Source: Phycisphaerae bacterium (GTDB lineage Bacteria > Planctomycetota > Phycisphaerae > FEN-1346 > JAACEH01). Taken from it: 64,000 bases of DNA. Positions within the stretch are counted from its first letter, which is position 1. Every line of letters starts with the position of its first letter. The position numbers and the translations under genes are program-made. Shown here in pieces: positions 57,196 to 64,000 of the stretch. The notes under the pieces are model-generated. The model had not been told where the DNA came from and searched no databases. It saw only the letters and a list, made by a program, of their open reading frames with translations. The stretch lies in NCBI GenBank assembly GCA_012729015.1, contig JAAYDY010000105.1, positions 123,851 through 187,850 of the forward strand, given 5' to 3'.

Positions 57196-57365
57196 AGGTG
57201 AGAGAAAGGTCTGAACTGGACTTTCCATGGAGGTGGTTCAGGGCTGAGGGACTGGTTGAAACTACCCCTTTTCACCAGACACTCCGCCGATCCCAGCACC
57301 CGGTGGAGTCGGGCACGAGTTGGTGGTCCCTGCTAGACCCGCTCGTGCCCCTGGTGTTTCCAGGG
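57196..57365 (+). ncRNA. Candidate structured RNA read from the sigma-54 promoter
   Basis: No convincing reading frame follows the promoter, but several hairpins do: CTGAAC (57211-57216) with GTTCAG (57236-57241); CTGGTTGAAA (57252-57261) with TTTCACCAG (57270-57278); GGGCACGAG (57311-57319) with CTCGTGCCC (57342-57350), closed inside by GGTC/GACC; and CCCTGG (57349-57354) with CCAGGG (57360-57365), which competes with the third for a few bases. This could be a regulatory RNA. It may also be an untranslated leader of a gene that was lost. No known RNA family was recognised. Confidence 0.4.
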
Positions 57366-57417
57366 CCTCCGCGGGCATGCGGCCGTGCCACTTGGAGACT
57401 CTCTTGAAATCGCCTCT

Positions 57418-57484
57418 TGTGGCACAGCCGCCCTCGGCTGTGCGGCCATCTCCGCATTCCGCGGCCGAGGGCGGCCGGGCCACA
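57418..57484. repeat. Inverted-repeat element headed TGTGGCACAGCCGCCCTCGG
   Basis: The left arm (57418-57438) and right arm (57464-57484) are 21-bp inverted copies with two mismatches. The left arm continues into a second inner hairpin with GGCTGTGC. A related single arm is at 41626-41654. It lies 17 bases before the stop of the convergent oxidoreductase gene. Confidence 0.65.
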
Positions 57485-57501
57485 CATTCCGAGGTAGTCT
57501 C

Positions 57502-58665
57502 TTACAGTGTCACCCAGACGCCGCCCTTCTGTGCCGACTCGACGGCACGGTGTATGAACTTGACGCCGCGCAGGCCGTCGTGGACGGTGGGGAATCGGTA
57601 GTCGGCGGTCGGCATGGGCTTGCCGTCGATGTGGCGACGAATGGCTTCGACGGCGCCGACGTAGAGGGTGGCGAAGGCCTCGAGATACCCCTCGGGGTGG
57701 CCTGCCGGGGTGCGGGTGACGGCCATGGCTTCGGGCGTCAGGTAGTCGCAGTGGCCGCGGCCGAGGGTGCGGACGGGCTCGCCGAGGCGGTAGAGTTTCA
57801 TGTAGTTCGGGTTCTCCTGCTCCCAGGCGATGCCTCCTTCGGCCGCGTAGACGCGCAGCTTGAGAGCATTCTCCTCGCCGGTGGCGATCTGACTGCACGT
57901 GAGGATGCCTTTGGCGCCGCCGGCGAACCGCAGGAGGATGTTGGCGTCGTCGTCGAGGCGGCGTCCCTGGACGAAGGTGGTCTTGTCGCAACTGAGTTCG
58001 ACGACCCGTTCTCCCGTAACATACTCGGCCAGGTTGAAGGCGTGTGAGCCGATGTCGCCGAGCGCGCCGCCGACGCCGGACTGGGCGGGATCGGTTCTCC
58101 ATCCGGCCTGCTTGGAGCCGTCGCGCTCGACGGGCCTGGCGAGCCAGTCCTGGAGGTACTCGGCCACGACCTTGCGGACGGTTCCCATGCGGCCGGAGCG
58201 GAACAGCTCGCGAGCGTGTCGGATGAGTGGGTGGGCGGTGTAGTTGTGCGTCAGGGCGAAGACCAGTCCGGTCTTCTCGACGCGCGTGACGAGGTCTTCG
58301 GCCTCCTCGATGGAGCAGGTCATCGGCTTGTCGCAGACGACGTGGATGCCGGCGTCCAGGAAGGCGACGGCCGCGGGATAGTGTGCGGCGTTGGGCGTCA
58401 CGATGGCGACGAAGTCGATCCGCTTGTCGGCGGGCAGCCGGGCTTCGGCTTCGGCCATCGCCTGGAAGCTGTCGTAGCATCGGGCCGGGTCGAGATAGAG
58501 CTGCGCGCCAGTCAGCTTCGTGTTGGCCGGGTCGCGCGAGAAGCATCCGGCGACGAGTTCGATCTGCTGGTCGAGCGCGGCGGCGATGCGATGGACCGCC
58601 CCGATAAACGCCCCCTGCCCTCCGCCGACCATACCCATCCGCAGCCTGCGTTTCCACGATTCCAT
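57502..58665 (-). CDS. Gfo/Idh/MocA-family oxidoreductase
   Basis: 387 residues. N-terminal Rossmann fold with GMVGGGQGAFIGAVHR (10-25) and acid/loop features, FVAIVTPNAAHYPAA, HVVCDKPMT (catalytic Lys of the EKP-like motif, here DKP), then HNYTAHP and GGALGDIGSHAFNLAEYV of the substrate domain with a His in GDIGSH. It oxidises or epimerises sugars or inositols with NAD(P). AGGAGG stands before the ATG. It follows the beta-helix and GH106-like genes on the same strand, so a role in breaking down the released sugar is likely. Confidence 0.93.
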   Translation of the reverse strand: MESWKRRLRMGMVGGGQGAFIGAVHRIAAALDQQIELVAGCFSRDPANTKLTGAQLYLDPARCYDSFQAMAEAEARLPADKRIDFVAIVTPNAAHYPAAVAFLDAGIHVVCDKPMTCSIEEAEDLVTRVEKTGLVFALTHNYTAHPLIRHARELFRSGRMGTVRKVVAEYLQDWLARPVERDGSKQAGWRTDPAQSGVGGALGDIGSHAFNLAEYVTGERVVELSCDKTTFVQGRRLDDDANILLRFAGGAKGILTCSQIATGEENALKLRVYAAEGGIAWEQENPNYMKLYRLGEPVRTLGRGHCDYLTPEAMAVTRTPAGHPEGYLEAFATLYVGAVEAIRRHIDGKPMPTADYRFPTVHDGLRGVKFIHRAVESAQKGGVWVTL

Positions 58666-58824
58666 GAGAGCCTCCTATATGCCGACGACCGTGTAGTTCA
58701 TGGACATTTGCTCGTGCCTGACGGGGCGGGCATGGCCCCCGGCGCATGGCATCTGTTCATACTTGACGGGGCAGGCAAGGTCAACTGCTATCCCTGAGCA
58801 CGCGACCGGGAATTGCCGGCCAGG

Positions 58825-60408
58825 TCATTCGCGCCTGGCCTCGAAGGGACCGAGGTCGGGGGCCTTGCCTTGGAAAGCGAGCGTGACCGGCGCCTTGTCC
58901 TGCCAGGACACCTCGCGGTCCAAGGTGAGCGTCCTGGCCTCGTAATCGACCTTGACGAGTCTGGCCGGCGCGTTGTCGCCCACGGCGACCATATCGCCGT
59001 CGATCTGGCCGAATCCGTCGCAGAAGTAGAGCGGGTCCTCGACGGGCACGACGGCACCCTTGCCTGCGGCGGTCGCGACCGTGAGGGGGGCGCCGGCGTC
59101 GATGGTCGGCGAGGTGGTGGCGGGACGATAGTCGGCCTTGGCGGCATCGACGAACAGCGGCATGGCTTCGATGTTGTCGGCGAAGAGCGCCGGCAGGAGT
59201 CTCTGGGCGTCGGCGAGGGTGTACGACTTGTCGCGCTGAATCTGGACGACCTTCAGACCGGCCTCGGTGCCGCGGATCAGGTTGTTCTGAAACACGTTTC
59301 GGTTGCGAGACTCGTAGTCGGGCCAGCCGAGGAAGATGGTCTGGGCGTTGTTGCAGAAGATGTTGTTCTTGAACAGGTTGTCGGTCACGGTGCCGGACCA
59401 GGAGTTGTTCGTGAGGGTGCGTTCGTTGTCGACGAAGAGGTTGTTGTAGATGCGGTTGCCCTGGGTGCCTTCATACTGGAACCGCATGACGCCGCGGAGG
59501 TCGATGTGCGGATTGCCCTTGGTGCTGTCGCGGTAGTTGCGGAAAACGTTGCGGCGGATGATGGACCGCGGCGCTTCGAGTTGCACGAACCCGGCCGAGG
59601 CGCCGGAGCAGACGTTGTCTTCGAAGACGTTGTGCGGCCCGGCGTGGAACCAGAGGCATTTCCACTGCGGGTCGGTGAACGTGTTGCCGCGGACGATGTT
59701 GTGGGACGGAGCGAACTTCTTCGGTTCGACGGCGCTCACGGAGACGGCCGTGTGGGTGATGGGGCCGAAGCGGCATCCCTGGACAAGGTTGTTGTGGCTG
59801 TCGCGGAAGATTTCGATGTAGTCGGCGCCAGGGACGGGGATCCAGGGCTCCTGCTCACGGAATCCGGTCTGTTGGATGGCCCGCTTGAAGTCGCAGCCTT
59901 CGATACGGTTGAATGAGCCGCTGTTGATGCGGAAGGCGTTGTAGATGCGCACGCCGTCGAAGACGCAGTTGCGGATGACGCAGTGGCTCGCGTCGCGCAG
60001 GAGGATCCAGGCGGCGCAGTCGCGGAAAGTGATGCCCTCGACGACGATGTGGCTCTTGCCGTCGACGCGAAAGACGAACTTGTCGTCCCATGCGGCCGGA
60101 TCGGGCTGCGGACTGGTCAGGGCGACTTCGCCCCAGCCGTCGCGGCGGAAGGTGATCGAGGCCTCCTTCGTGCCGGAGGATGGAACGACGACGTTCTCGA
60201 CGTAACGGCCCGGGGCGATGTGGACGACGTCGCCGGGCGCGGCCCCGGCGGCAGCCTTGCCGAGGGACCTGAAGGCGGCCTCGGCGGAAGTCCCCGCGCG
60301 GGCGTCGTCGCCGGTGGGTGAGACGTAGTAGTCCTTGCCTGAGACGGCGGCCGGCGCGAGGCATGACAGCAAGAGAACCGCCAGTGCGACCTTGTGCGAC
60401 AGAACCAT
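58825..60408 (-). CDS. Secreted right-handed beta-helix protein (polysaccharide-lyase-like)
   Basis: 527 residues with a signal peptide (VALAVLLLSCLAPAAVSG). It starts with the DUF1565-type head DYYVSPTGDDARAGTSAEAAFRSLGKA, the common beginning of pectate-lyase-like beta-helix proteins, then GDVVHIAPGRYVENV, and some ten coils with regular N-x-(I/V/F) ladders (SHNIVRGNTFTDP; HNVFEDNVCSGAS; NRIYNNLFVDN; TDNLFKNNIFCNN). The C-terminus (PTIDAGAP, GPFEAR) is typical. The catalytic family cannot be told. AAGGAGGTGAACC gives an excellent ribosome site for the ATG at 60408. Confidence 0.9.
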   Translation of the reverse strand: MVLSHKVALAVLLLSCLAPAAVSGKDYYVSPTGDDARAGTSAEAAFRSLGKAAAGAAPGDVVHIAPGRYVENVVVPSSGTKEASITFRRDGWGEVALTSPQPDPAAWDDKFVFRVDGKSHIVVEGITFRDCAAWILLRDASHCVIRNCVFDGVRIYNAFRINSGSFNRIEGCDFKRAIQQTGFREQEPWIPVPGADYIEIFRDSHNNLVQGCRFGPITHTAVSVSAVEPKKFAPSHNIVRGNTFTDPQWKCLWFHAGPHNVFEDNVCSGASAGFVQLEAPRSIIRRNVFRNYRDSTKGNPHIDLRGVMRFQYEGTQGNRIYNNLFVDNERTLTNNSWSGTVTDNLFKNNIFCNNAQTIFLGWPDYESRNRNVFQNNLIRGTEAGLKVVQIQRDKSYTLADAQRLLPALFADNIEAMPLFVDAAKADYRPATTSPTIDAGAPLTVATAAGKGAVVPVEDPLYFCDGFGQIDGDMVAVGDNAPARLVKVDYEARTLTLDREVSWQDKAPVTLAFQGKAPDLGPFEARRE

Positions 60409-60492
60409 GGTTCACCTCCTTGCGAGAGTAAACACCGGCCGACCGGAGTCGGGCCGCATCTGTCGAAGATGCGGCGGTTCGCATCGCTTTGT

Positions 60493-60644
60493 ACTACAAC
60501 GCTACGAGGCCTTTTCACCGTGGCACGGGCATCTTGCCCGTGAGTCGCAGGGCCATCCTGGCCCTGCACGCCAAGTTCGTCCACGGGCAAGATGCCCGTG
60601 GGACGCATGGGCAGGATGCCCATGCCACGATGCAGCGTTGTCGT
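60493..60644. repeat. Array of four nested palindromes inside inverted arms
   Basis: Between ACTACAACGCT (60493-60503) and AGCGTTGTCGT (60634-60644), near-perfect inverses, lie CACGGGCATCTTGCCCGTG, a GCAGGGCCATCCTGGCCCTGC-like palindrome, CACGGGCAAGATGCCCGTG and CATGGGCAGGATGCCCATG, bounded by CGTGGCA and TGCCACG. The family is that of 8.7, 38.0 and 63.9 kb. It fills most of the gap between the beta-helix and GH106-like genes. Confidence 0.75.
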
Positions 60645-60698
60645 GTTGGGCCGCACTGGCGGCGCTTCATTGCATCAGCCCACGGGTTCGACGGGCGG

Positions 60699-63677
60699 TC
60701 AGGCCATGTACCTCACGCGCACTCGCCCCTGGAACCCGAACCGGACGCAGAAGTAGTCGTCGGTCCAGACAGACTCGCCCTCCTCGGCGTGCTCGACCTT
60801 GGTCGGATCGTCGTTGCGGTTCCAGGCGGTGCGCCAGCAGTTGTTGGGCTCGCCCTGGGACCGGTGGTGCGGTCCGAGCAGGTTCCGCAGTCCGTTGACC
60901 AACTCAATGTCGATCCGGTTGTCGCCGTCGATGACGGAGTCGGTGATGTCGAGTTCGTACGGCGGCCACAGGATGGCGCCTGCCTGGTTGCCGTTGACGC
61001 GGACCTTGGCCAGGACGGCGGCATCGAGATTGGGCAATTCCAGCACAACGCGCTCGCCGGCGGACGGTCGCGTGAGCCGGACGGTGTCGCTGAGGGTGAC
61101 GCGGCCGGCGAAGAACGGATAGCCGTTGGCCGTCAGGTCGCCGGAGACGGTCGGCTGCTCTTTGTCGATGGCGAGCTGCGGGACATATCGGACGCATCGC
61201 GGCTGCTGCTCCTCGGCGGAGAGCGGCCCTGTGACGGCGAAATCGCCGATCAGATAGACGGCTTCCAGCTCGGTGCCATCTTCTTTCTTGAAGAGACTGG
61301 CCAGGTCGAAGTCGGCCCGCGGAATGGCGTCGTACTGGATGGACAATTCGACGACATTCTCGCCCTCACGGACGAGGTCGGCAATGTCCACGGGATGGAA
61401 CGAGCGGTCCATGTAGTAGGGCAATCCGGCGTACGTGGCAGGCTTGCCGTTGACGGCGATGCGCCACTTGGCAGCGTCCTCGACAACCAGGCAGAGGCTC
61501 TTCGGGCGCACAGCGACGTTGAAGCGGAACTCGGCCGTGACGGGGCCGTGATACTGTGCGTCCTCCAGCTCTTTCTGAGCCACAATGACGGGGGTCGGCT
61601 CGGACCAGGGGCTGTCTGCCTTCTTCACTCGGCAGACGTCGAGGGTCATGGCGTTGGGATGATGCCGGGTCAGGCGGAGCGATTGGGACAGGCTGACGCC
61701 GCGGACTTCACGGAGCTGCCTGTGGGGCGTCTCGACGGCGGGCTTGTCGGTGCGGGCGACCAGCAGGCACGAGCCGACACGGGCCAGCTCGACGGGCGTC
61801 GTGACGTACTCGCCGTCGGTGTGCTGCGGGGCGGGAGCGACATCGCCGGTGTCGAGGTTCCACGTTTCCAGGGCGGCCTTGCAACGCAGCTTGAGGGTGC
61901 CGCGGACCCCGGCGGCGCGGTTGGTGTTGACGAGGTAATAGAGGACTCCCTCGTCGATGCGGCGTGCGTGGACCCACACGTCCGCAGGATTGCCCTCGGA
62001 GGCAACCAGCTCCACCTGCGGCGGGATGACGGCATCGATCGCCTGGCGGAGCGCGCCGGGCGTGTTCTGCACGGATCGGACGTTCTTGAGGAACGCGGCG
62101 AGGTCGTCGCTCGGCGCGCCGTCGATGCGTGTGGGCAACTGTCCTGCGGAAAGAATCGTGCCGCCCGCGGCGACAAACTGCGAGAGCAGTTGGAGCGTGG
62201 ATCGGCGAATTGTCAGCATGCTCGGGAGAACAACGACCTTGTAGGCCATGCGTCCGACGTGGATGTCGCGGCCCTGGACGCTGCCGTGTTCGGCGAGAAT
62301 GGTCTCGTCGCCGAACTCCCATCCACGATGGATGCTCTGAAGGTTGTCGCCCACAGTCATGAGGTCGTCGTCCATGGCCTTGACTTCGGCGGGCTCGGCG
62401 CTGCGGTCGTGGGGACGTTCCATGACGGTGGGATCGTAGATGCACATGGCGGATTCGACGCTGTGAATCACAAGGACGTCGGCCAGGGTGTCGCCGCGAC
62501 GCAGGGCGTAGCTGACGCGGGCGAAGTGGTCGGCTTCGAGGCGGCTGTCGGCCCACCAGGGCTGCTGATAGGACAGGTGCGGCGCGTAGCGGCGTTTGCG
62601 GCGGCCGCGAAGCGAGTAGAACGAGGCGTGGTAGCATCGGTAGTTGATGCCGAGGGCGGCCATCCACTGAGCGATCTGCTTGCGGTCCTCGAACGTGATG
62701 GCCTGGCTGCTGACGCCGTACATTTCGCAGAGCACCTCGGGGATACCGAGTTGGCCGGCGGCGCTGGCGGCCTGTTTCGGGGTGAGGATGAACTTCTTCT
62801 TGGCGGGCCACTTGAGGCTCATCGTCAGGTGGTCGATGCCGGGGATGTGCATCTTGCCGTAGCACGGCATGCACGCACCGGTGAGGCCGATCTGGTTGTT
62901 GAGGGTGTCCTCGCCCATGAGGTGGCCGCTGAACTTGACGTTGTGCTCCGTGCACCAGCGTCCGACGGCGTCGAAGTAGGCGTCAACGAACATGCCGGTG
63001 ACGGTCCGCCAGTACTGGTGCCGGACCTTGCGGAAGTCGCCGACGGGCCGGAACAGCGACGGCAGATGGTCGGAAAGGTCGTAGCCCCACTGCTTGCGGA
63101 AAGCCTCGGGCAGCCGCTCGCACCAGGGCAACAGCGGCGGGCGGAAGTGCGGCTCATCAACCCAGATGGCTTCGATGGTCTTGCCGAACTCCTTGCCGAA
63201 GCGGCCGTACCAGGGTTTGATGTAGGCCAGGTCGAGGTAGCTGGTCACGGCGTCCGGGTCGAGCAGGTCCAGGACGTATCCGAGCGAGCGGACGCAATAG
63301 GCATACTGGTCGTCCTCGGCCAGAACGACATCACCGTCTTTGCCGGCAGCGTTCTTCGGGCGATAGGCGAGCCCCGTGCCGACGTCCTTGGGATCGAGGT
63401 TGGGGATGCCGCTAGGCATGTAGCCGGCCTGGAGCCAGACGCGCATGTCGTGCTTGCCGGCCTGGCGGACGATGGCCTCGATGATCTCCATCCACTCCTC
63501 GCCGAGGTACTCGGTGAGCAGCCCGTAGAAGGTGCGTCCGATGACTGCACCCCAGCCGGCGGCATGAATGCCGTCGAACTGGCGCACGATCTCGTCAACC
63601 TCGAGCTTGTCGTTGAGCATCCACAGTGTGACGCCTCGGTACTGCGGCCCCGGATTACGGAACTCCTGCTGATTCAT
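60699..63677 (-). CDS. Large glycoside hydrolase, GH106 (alpha-L-rhamnosidase)-like
   Basis: 992 residues, no signal peptide seen. The N-terminal half is a TIM-barrel-like domain (YRGVTLWMLNDKLEVDEIVRQF; GMFVDAYFDAV; IEAIWVDEPHFRPPLLPW with an acidic pair; KFSGHLMGED), followed by Rossmann-like and beta domains (YKVVVLPSMLTIRRSTLQLL; FVAAGGTIL) and two C-terminal beta-sandwich parts (WRIAVNGKPATYAGLPYY; ELPNLDAAVLAKVRVNG). Layout and these motifs fit GH106-type alpha-L-rhamnosidases, though a related uncharacterised family is possible. GGGGAG precedes the ATG. It heads the three-gene carbohydrate cluster. Confidence 0.85.
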   Translation of the reverse strand: MNQQEFRNPGPQYRGVTLWMLNDKLEVDEIVRQFDGIHAAGWGAVIGRTFYGLLTEYLGEEWMEIIEAIVRQAGKHDMRVWLQAGYMPSGIPNLDPKDVGTGLAYRPKNAAGKDGDVVLAEDDQYAYCVRSLGYVLDLLDPDAVTSYLDLAYIKPWYGRFGKEFGKTIEAIWVDEPHFRPPLLPWCERLPEAFRKQWGYDLSDHLPSLFRPVGDFRKVRHQYWRTVTGMFVDAYFDAVGRWCTEHNVKFSGHLMGEDTLNNQIGLTGACMPCYGKMHIPGIDHLTMSLKWPAKKKFILTPKQAASAAGQLGIPEVLCEMYGVSSQAITFEDRKQIAQWMAALGINYRCYHASFYSLRGRRKRRYAPHLSYQQPWWADSRLEADHFARVSYALRRGDTLADVLVIHSVESAMCIYDPTVMERPHDRSAEPAEVKAMDDDLMTVGDNLQSIHRGWEFGDETILAEHGSVQGRDIHVGRMAYKVVVLPSMLTIRRSTLQLLSQFVAAGGTILSAGQLPTRIDGAPSDDLAAFLKNVRSVQNTPGALRQAIDAVIPPQVELVASEGNPADVWVHARRIDEGVLYYLVNTNRAAGVRGTLKLRCKAALETWNLDTGDVAPAPQHTDGEYVTTPVELARVGSCLLVARTDKPAVETPHRQLREVRGVSLSQSLRLTRHHPNAMTLDVCRVKKADSPWSEPTPVIVAQKELEDAQYHGPVTAEFRFNVAVRPKSLCLVVEDAAKWRIAVNGKPATYAGLPYYMDRSFHPVDIADLVREGENVVELSIQYDAIPRADFDLASLFKKEDGTELEAVYLIGDFAVTGPLSAEEQQPRCVRYVPQLAIDKEQPTVSGDLTANGYPFFAGRVTLSDTVRLTRPSAGERVVLELPNLDAAVLAKVRVNGNQAGAILWPPYELDITDSVIDGDNRIDIELVNGLRNLLGPHHRSQGEPNNCWRTAWNRNDDPTKVEHAEEGESVWTDDYFCVRFGFQGRVRVRYMA

Positions 63678-64000
63678 CGAAATCTCCCCTGCACTCCCGC
63701 GGATGAACGTATTGAGCCAACGCCGCCTCGCCCGGAAGGCGAAGCGGACAACACGATATCAGAAAACGGCCGTTGCAGGAATGGGAATTTGCGGAGGGGC
63801 ACGGGGCAATGGAACTGTATCACGCGGCCATGGCGGCAGACGGCGGGCTCTGCATCGCACCCACCGGAACACAACGAACCGCCAGGGGCAGGATGCCCCT
63901 GGCACTCACGGGCAAGATGCCAATACTGTCCGGGACGTTGGGGGGGTGGGGCGAGGGGGACGGCGTGTGGGGCGTCAGGGAGTCATGGGATGGGGGGGGC
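63678..64000. other. Unfinished gap at the window end
   Basis: Upstream region of the GH106-like gene, then the GGGCARGATGCCC repeat at 63881-63933, then a G-rich stretch with runs at 63940-63946, 63948-63951, 63955-63959 and 63969-63972 that could fold as a G-quadruplex. No gene is seen in the remaining bases. Confidence 0.5.
63881..63933. repeat. GGGCARGATGCCC family copy with the conserved end
   Basis: Palindrome GCCAGGGGCAG-GATGCCCCTGGC (63881-63903), then GGGCAAGATGCCAATACTGT and CCGG (63910-63933), which is the inverse of 37953-37976 with one mismatch. Confidence 0.7.

Noticed and set aside
57196..57365. tRNA, tmRNA, RNase P RNA or 6S RNA
   Set aside because: No T-loop GGTTCGAATCC-like motif, no cloverleaf, and none of the conserved cores of those RNAs could be seen.
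57198..57407. A 69-codon frame starting with GTG two bases after the sigma-54 start point
   Set aside because: No ribosome site, no recognisable composition, and it crosses all hairpins; a structured RNA explains the region better.
58666..58824. Short direct repeat TGACGGGGC-rGGCA in the gap before the oxidoreductase gene
   Set aside because: Two imperfect copies only; too little to call a regulatory site or element.
60493..60644. CRISPR array
   Set aside because: The repeats are palindromes of different sequence with no equal-length unique spacers and no cas genes nearby.

Overview
The window is GC-rich, gene-dense DNA from a bacterium that looks like a member of the Planctomycetota (perhaps a Phycisphaerae-like, oxygen-sparing lineage). 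This assignment is an inference. It rests on a dockerin-bearing secreted glycosidase-like protein, large secreted proteins of unknown function, DUF4190-type and pseudopilin-like membrane proteins, a ThuA protein, a MocA-type oxidoreductase and a GH106-like glycosidase, with an adenosylcobalamin-type ribonucleotide reductase and a giant CoA-activase that suit anaerobic life. No rRNA, tRNA, CRISPR array, phage or complete insertion sequence was seen.

Layout. 1-2.7 kb: hisC (cut by the window edge), hisB and an odd secreted leucine-rich-repeat protein. 2.8-6.9 kb: dockerin protein and LysM L,D-transpeptidase on the minus strand. 7.5-15.7 kb: housekeeping genes (scpA, nrdJ, a methyltransferase, a RidA-like protein, trxA, trpC, yjbQ, a CPBP protease). 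15.8-29.4 kb: a minus-strand block with two peptide-type ABC importers sharing one ATPase pair. 29.7-35.7 kb: thioredoxin-like lipid-side protein and a 1422-residue BadF/BcrA-type activase. 36-47 kb: a mixed region with ThuA, KDPG aldolase, an esterase, a T5SS/PEP-CTERM-like repeat protein, an ACT-malic enzyme and a radical SAM protein that resembles tetraether lipid synthase. 47-57 kb: a signalling island (HDOD-kinase, receiver-HD, HTH-receiver, RsbW/STAS pair, membrane kinase and NtrC-type regulator). 57-64 kb: a polysaccharide-use cluster (Gfo/Idh/MocA, beta-helix protein, GH106-like hydrolase).

The most interesting things lie between genes. Three intergenic elements (about 7.1, 12.7 and 31.1 kb) share terminal inverted repeats close to GGGTGCATGTCACGTT and one subterminal motif. 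Two of them are flanked by 9-bp direct repeats, as left by transposition, yet each carries a different palindromic cassette inside. One of these cassettes also occurs alone elsewhere in the window. Other nested palindrome families (GGGCARGATGCCC; GTGGCAC-headed hairpins) sit in further gaps, and one 24-bp end sequence recurs 26 kb apart. Separately, directly after the NtrC-type gene there is a textbook sigma-54 promoter (TGGCAC-N5-TTGC) with an upstream dyad, leading into about 170 bases of hairpin-rich DNA with no convincing reading frame. This is a candidate sigma-54-dependent structured RNA.

Many gaps also show good sigma-70 type promoters with 17-base spacing, which agree with the chosen gene starts. 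All starts, promoters and structures were read by eye; none was computed or searched.
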